Shown here: piece after piece, positions 5,460 to 8,411 of the stretch | How the letters are laid out: each line of letters begins with the position of its first letter | Numbering within the stretch: the first letter of the stretch is position 1 | NCBI GenBank assembly: GCA_050697275.1 | Contig: JBOGZI010000175.1 | Span: forward strand, 1 to 8,411 | Reading direction: 5' to 3' | DNA: 8,411 nucleotides | Source of the DNA: JBOGZI01 sp050697275 | GTDB lineage: Bacteria > Actinomycetota > Thermoleophilia > Solirubrobacterales > 70-9 | Position numbers and translations under genes: made by a program | Notes under the pieces: model-generated | Seen by the model: the letters and a program-made list of their open reading frames with translations, nothing else | Databases searched by the model: none | What the model was told of the DNA's origin: nothing

Positions 5460-6236
5460 GTGGACGACCCGAGCTTCTGGCAAAGCCACGGCGACGAGAT
5501 CTCGGCGGCGATCACGCTGGGCGTCGCGATCCTGCTCGCGATCCTGGTCGACCGCTTCCTGATCGGCCGGGCCGAGCGGGTCACCGAGAACATGGAGACC
5601 GCGCAGTTCTCGCGCGAGGCCCGTACCCGCCTGCGGCTGATCCGCCGCCTCGTCTTCGTGGCGATCATCCTGATCGGCGTCGCGCTGGCGCTCAGCCAGT
5701 TCGCCTCGATCAAGCGCTTCGCCACCGGGATCCTCGCCTCGACGGCGGTGCTCGGCCTGGTCATCGGCTTCGCCGGCCGCACCGTGATCGCCAACTTCGT
5801 CGCGGGGGTGATGATGGCGATTCGCCAGCCGATCCGGATCGGCGACCTGATCACCCTGGGCGAGGAGGTGCACGGCCGGGTGGCCGACATCGCCCTCACC
5901 TTCACCGCGGTCGACGGCGGGGACGGCTCGCTGCTGATCGTGCCCAACGAGAAGGTCGTGAACGAGGTCGTCGTCAACCACTCCGCCGGCAACCGCCAGG
6001 CGCCGATCATCGCCGAGGTCTGGCTGGCGCCGGACGCCGACCTCGAGGCGGCCAGACGGGCGCTCGAGGGCACCGAGGTGACCTCGGCAAGCCTCGCGGA
6101 GCTGACCCCGGACGGCGCCCGGCTCGAGCTGAAGGCGGCGATGGATACCGGCGGGAACCGGGCTGCACGCGAGGCCGAGCTGCGAGAGCACGCGCAAGGG
6201 GCGCTGCGCCGCGCCGGGGTACTTAGAGCCCCGTAA
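5460..6236 (+). CDS. MscS-family mechanosensitive ion channel
   Basis: A 258-residue inner-membrane channel that would open under membrane tension and release solutes during osmotic downshock. Three membrane helices are visible: about 16-36, 66-86, and the pore-lining helix 96-122 rich in Gly and Ala (VLGLVIGFAGRTVIANFVAG). The MscS beta domain follows: QPIRIGDLI (128-136), an EVHGRVADI stretch, and the signature LLIVPNEKVVNEVVVNHS (158-175 region onward). A short alpha/beta C-terminal domain completes it. Three helices and this length match the minimal MscS architecture. GTG 5460 is the only sensible start because the next in-frame Met is at residue 54; its binding site (GAG, five bases upstream) is weak. 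The PBP gene follows after 26 bp, so the two may be co-transcribed and jointly serve turgor and wall integrity. Confidence 0.95.
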   Translation: MDDPSFWQSHGDEISAAITLGVAILLAILVDRFLIGRAERVTENMETAQFSREARTRLRLIRRLVFVAIILIGVALALSQFASIKRFATGILASTAVLGLVIGFAGRTVIANFVAGVMMAIRQPIRIGDLITLGEEVHGRVADIALTFTAVDGGDGSLLIVPNEKVVNEVVVNHSAGNRQAPIIAEVWLAPDADLEAARRALEGTEVTSASLAELTPDGARLELKAAMDTGGNRAAREAELREHAQGALRRAGVLRAP

Positions 6237-6248
6237 GGACGGCCTGGC

Positions 6249-6254
6249 TACTCT
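6249..6254 (+). promoter_or_regulatory. Possible -10 element giving a leaderless PBP transcript
   Basis: TACTCT ends eight bases before the PBP ATG at 6263, the usual distance from a -10 element to the transcription start. No Shine-Dalgarno sequence lies at normal spacing before this ATG; the nearest, AAGGA at 6235-6239, is over 20 bases away. Leaderless mRNAs are common in actinobacteria, so start of transcription at the A of ATG is possible. No -35 hexamer at 17 bp is evident. Confidence 0.3.
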
Positions 6255-6262
6255 TTGACGCC

Positions 6263-8411
6263 ATGAGTGCTCGCTCGCGGCGCCGGCACCGCCGGACCAG
6301 TCGCAAGAGAAACCCTTTCATGCTCGCGCTGGTGATCATGGGCGCGGTCCTCGCCCTGGGCGTGATGAGCTTCGGCCTGTGGGTGATGAGCGTCGCCGCG
6401 GAGGCGCCGCCGATCGACGAGCTGCAGCCGGTGGACACGGGGGCCAACTCGATAATCCTGGCGGCGGACGGCTCCCGCCTCGGCTACATCCAGTCCGACG
6501 AGGCACGCACCCCGGTCAAGCTCGAGAACATCCCCGAGGAGCTGCAGAAGTCGACGGTGGCGATCGAGGACGAGCGCTTCTACGACCACAACGGGGTCGA
6601 CCTCGAGGGCGTGGCGCGCGCCGCCTTCGAGAACCTGGAGGCGGGCGAGGTGAAGCAGGGCGGCTCGACGATCACCATGCAGCTCGCCCGCAACCTCTAC
6701 ATCGAGGACCCCGAGCGCGACCTCGAGCGCAAGATCAAGGAGGCGAAGCTCGCCCAGGAGCTCGAGGAGCAGCACTCGAAGGAGTGGATCCTGGAGCAGT
6801 ACCTGAACTCGGCCTCCTACGGGACCGTCAACGGCCGCACCGCCGTCGGGGTGGAGGCCGCGGCGCAGATCTACTTCGCGAAGCCGGTCAGGGATCTGAA
6901 CCTGACCGAGTCGGCGACGCTCGCGGGCCTGCCGCAGTCGCCCTCCCAGTACAACCCGCTGCAGAACCCCCGCTCGGCGCTCGACCGCCGCAACGACGTG
7001 CTCGAGGAGATGGCGAAGCAGGGGCTGATCGAGGACGACGAGGCCGACGTGGCCAAGGCCGAGCCGCTCGGGCTGGACCCGGGCAACCGCTACAGCAAGA
7101 TCGAGGAGCCCTACTTCTTCGACTTCGTCGAGCAGCAGCTGATCGAGCGCTACGGCGTCAACACGGTGCGCCAGGGCGGTCTCCGGGTGCACACCACGAT
7201 CAACCCCGACCTCCAGGAGGCCGGCCGGGCCGCGATCGAGGGTCAGCTTCCCTACTCGGACGACCCCTCCGCCGCGGTCGTCTCGATCGACCCCAGCACC
7301 GGCTTCGTCAAGGCGATGGCCTCCAGCGGCCGGTACTCGGACGCCCAGTTCAACCTCGCCGCCCAGGGCCACCGCCAGCCGGGCTCGGCCTTCAAGACCT
7401 TCGCGCTCACCACCGCGGTCAAGCGCGGGATCAACCCCGACAGCACCTACTACACCTCGCAGCCGCTCGACCTCGACCTGCCGGAGTGGGGGCACTGGGA
7501 GGTCGTGACCTACGGCGAGAGCTACGCGGGGACGATCTCGCTGCACGACGCGACGGTCGCCTCAGACAACACGGTCTTCGCCCAGCTTGCGCTCGACCTC
7601 GGCCCCGAGAGCGTCGCCGACACCGCACACGAGATGGGGATCGAGTCCGAGCTGGACGGCATCCCGGCCGAGACGCTGGGAGGGCTGCGGATCGGCGTCT
7701 CCCCGCTGGAGATGGCGACCGCCTACGCGACCCTCGCCTCCGGCGGGATCCGCAACAAGCCGATCGCGATCCGCAAGGTGGTCTTCCCCACGGGAGAGGT
7801 GGATGACGTCGGCGAGCCGCAGCGCAACCGCGTCTTCGACGACGGGGTCGCCTCCGAGGTCACCCAGATCCTCCAGGACAACGTCGACGGGGGCACCGGC
7901 ACGGCGGCGCAGACGTCGAACTGCAGCCACACCGCCGGCAAGACCGGCACCACCGACGACTTCAACGATGCGATGTTCATCGGCTACACGCCGAACCTCT
8001 CGACCGCGGTCTGGGTCGGCTATCCGGACGCGCTGCGCTCGATGACCTCGGTGCACGGGGTCTCCGTCGCCGGCGGCACCTTCCCGGCGCAGATCTGGCA
8101 CGACTACAGCGAGGTTGCGCTGAGTGGGGGCTGCCCCGCCTTTCCCGAGCCGCAGAACCCGGTCGAGTGGATCCCCTTCCACGGCAGCTACAGCTCTGAC
8201 AGCGGCTCCAGCTCCTGCAGCGAGGTGACGGGCAGCGGGGCCAGCGAAGGCTCCTACTCCTGCGACTCGGACGCTGACTACGTGCCGGCGCCGAGCGAGG
8301 ACGATGGCGAGAGCGGCGCCTACGCGCCGGGCCGCGGCCAGAAGCCGGCGCCGTCGCCGAAGCCGAAGCCGCCCGCGCCGCCGCCGGCTCCGCCCGCCCC
8401 GACTCCGGAGC
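6263..8411 (+). CDS. Class A penicillin-binding protein, bifunctional transglycosylase/transpeptidase (3' end outside window)
   Basis: It polymerises lipid II glycan strands and crosslinks their peptides outside the membrane. 716 residues are visible. A very basic cytoplasmic tail (1-18) and one membrane anchor (about 20-44) lead to the GT51 domain: catalytic Glu102 in EDERFYDHNG, QGGSTITMQ (132-140), RKIKEAKLAQELE, and YLNSASYG (180-187). The transpeptidase domain has SAFK with nucleophile Ser375 and Lys378, SDN (434-436) and KTGTT (Lys560). After about residue 640 comes a Ser/Gly-rich tail, then an acidic stretch and a Pro/Lys/Ala-rich end (693-716) still open at the window edge. The only cysteines are C554, C624, C652 and C667, all extracellular. 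ATG 6263 is the first possible start after an in-frame stop at 6224-6226. Actinobacterial PBP1-type enzymes are the closest match. Confidence 0.96.
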   Translation, partial: MSARSRRRHRRTSRKRNPFMLALVIMGAVLALGVMSFGLWVMSVAAEAPPIDELQPVDTGANSIILAADGSRLGYIQSDEARTPVKLENIPEELQKSTVAIEDERFYDHNGVDLEGVARAAFENLEAGEVKQGGSTITMQLARNLYIEDPERDLERKIKEAKLAQELEEQHSKEWILEQYLNSASYGTVNGRTAVGVEAAAQIYFAKPVRDLNLTESATLAGLPQSPSQYNPLQNPRSALDRRNDVLEEMAKQGLIEDDEADVAKAEPLGLDPGNRYSKIEEPYFFDFVEQQLIERYGVNTVRQGGLRVHTTINPDLQEAGRAAIEGQLPYSDDPSAAVVSIDPSTGFVKAMASSGRYSDAQFNLAAQGHRQPGSAFKTFALTTAVKRGINPDSTYYTSQPLDLDLPEWGHWEVVTYGESYAGTISLHDATVASDNTVFAQLALDLGPESVADTAHEMGIESELDGIPAETLGGLRIGVSPLEMATAYATLASGGIRNKPIAIRKVVFPTGEVDDVGEPQRNRVFDDGVASEVTQILQDNVDGGTGTAAQTSNCSHTAGKTGTTDDFNDAMFIGYTPNLSTAVWVGYPDALRSMTSVHGVSVAGGTFPAQIWHDYSEVALSGGCPAFPEPQNPVEWIPFHGSYSSDSGSSSCSEVTGSGASEGSYSCDSDADYVPAPSEDDGESGAYAPGRGQKPAPSPKPKPPAPPPAPPAPTPE

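Noticed and set aside
5237..6073. 278-codon minus-strand open frame bridging the MscS and HAD genes
   Set aside because: It crosses the divergent gap, is antisense to MscS and out of frame with HAD, and its Ser/Arg/Ile composition shows no domain.
6255..6260. TTGACG as a -35 promoter element just before the PBP start
   Set aside because: No TANNNT-like sequence lies 16-18 bp downstream; that position is within the G+C-rich Arg-coding start of the PBP gene.
6248..7546. 432-codon minus-strand open frame across the PBP gene
   Set aside because: It is antisense to a gene with all GT51 and transpeptidase motifs; its product is Val/Leu/Arg/Gly repetitive with no recognisable domain, as expected from complementing G/C-ending codons.
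1..8411. Defence system, phage, transposon or CRISPR content
   Set aside because: No nuclease, integrase, transposase, repeat-spacer array or toxin-antitoxin pair is visible; the CPBP (Abi-domain) gene alone does not indicate phage defence because most family members have other or unknown roles.

Overview
The window reads as ordinary chromosomal DNA of a very G+C-rich actinobacterium. Third codon positions are almost always G or C, GTG starts are common, and long spurious open frames lie antisense to nearly every gene. The protein styles (a short orotate phosphoribosyltransferase, a DALGTL-type HAD protein, an L,D-transpeptidase with a beta-rich N-terminal domain, and a class A PBP with a Ser/Pro-rich tail) suggest Thermoleophilia/Solirubrobacterales. 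That placement is an inference from sequence style, not a database result.

Layout. Positions 5430 down to 1 hold one compact block of minus-strand genes. In transcription order they are: HAD-family hydrolase (5430-4732), RDD-family membrane protein (4730-4263), CPBP/Abi-family membrane protein (4266-3517), a 55-codon ORF resembling the C-terminal end of an ABC-2 permease (3520-3353), secreted L,D-transpeptidase (3295-2387), orotate phosphoribosyltransferase pyrE (2350-1775), and a large multi-spanning membrane protein of GT-C-like architecture that runs off the left edge (1734 to before 1). Two neighbouring pairs overlap by the 4-base GTGA arrangement and one pair is separated by a single base, which points to translational coupling. 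The 57-bp gap before the L,D-transpeptidase contains a possible internal promoter.

A 29-bp divergent gap (5431-5459) separates this block from the plus-strand pair: an MscS-family mechanosensitive channel (5460-6236) and a class A penicillin-binding protein (6263 to beyond 8411). No gene-free stretch approaches 300 bp, and I see no RNA gene, CRISPR array, insertion sequence or attachment site.

Taken together, most genes concern the cell envelope: peptidoglycan polymerisation and 4-3 crosslinking (PBP), 3-3 crosslinking or anchoring (L,D-transpeptidase), turgor release (MscS), and several uncharacterised membrane proteins. pyrE is the metabolic exception. I did not find a convincing new multi-gene system. 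The points most worth a second look are the permease-like 55-codon remnant joined to a short-ended CPBP gene, the HAD protein lacking the second motif-I aspartate, and the cysteine pattern and tail of the PBP.
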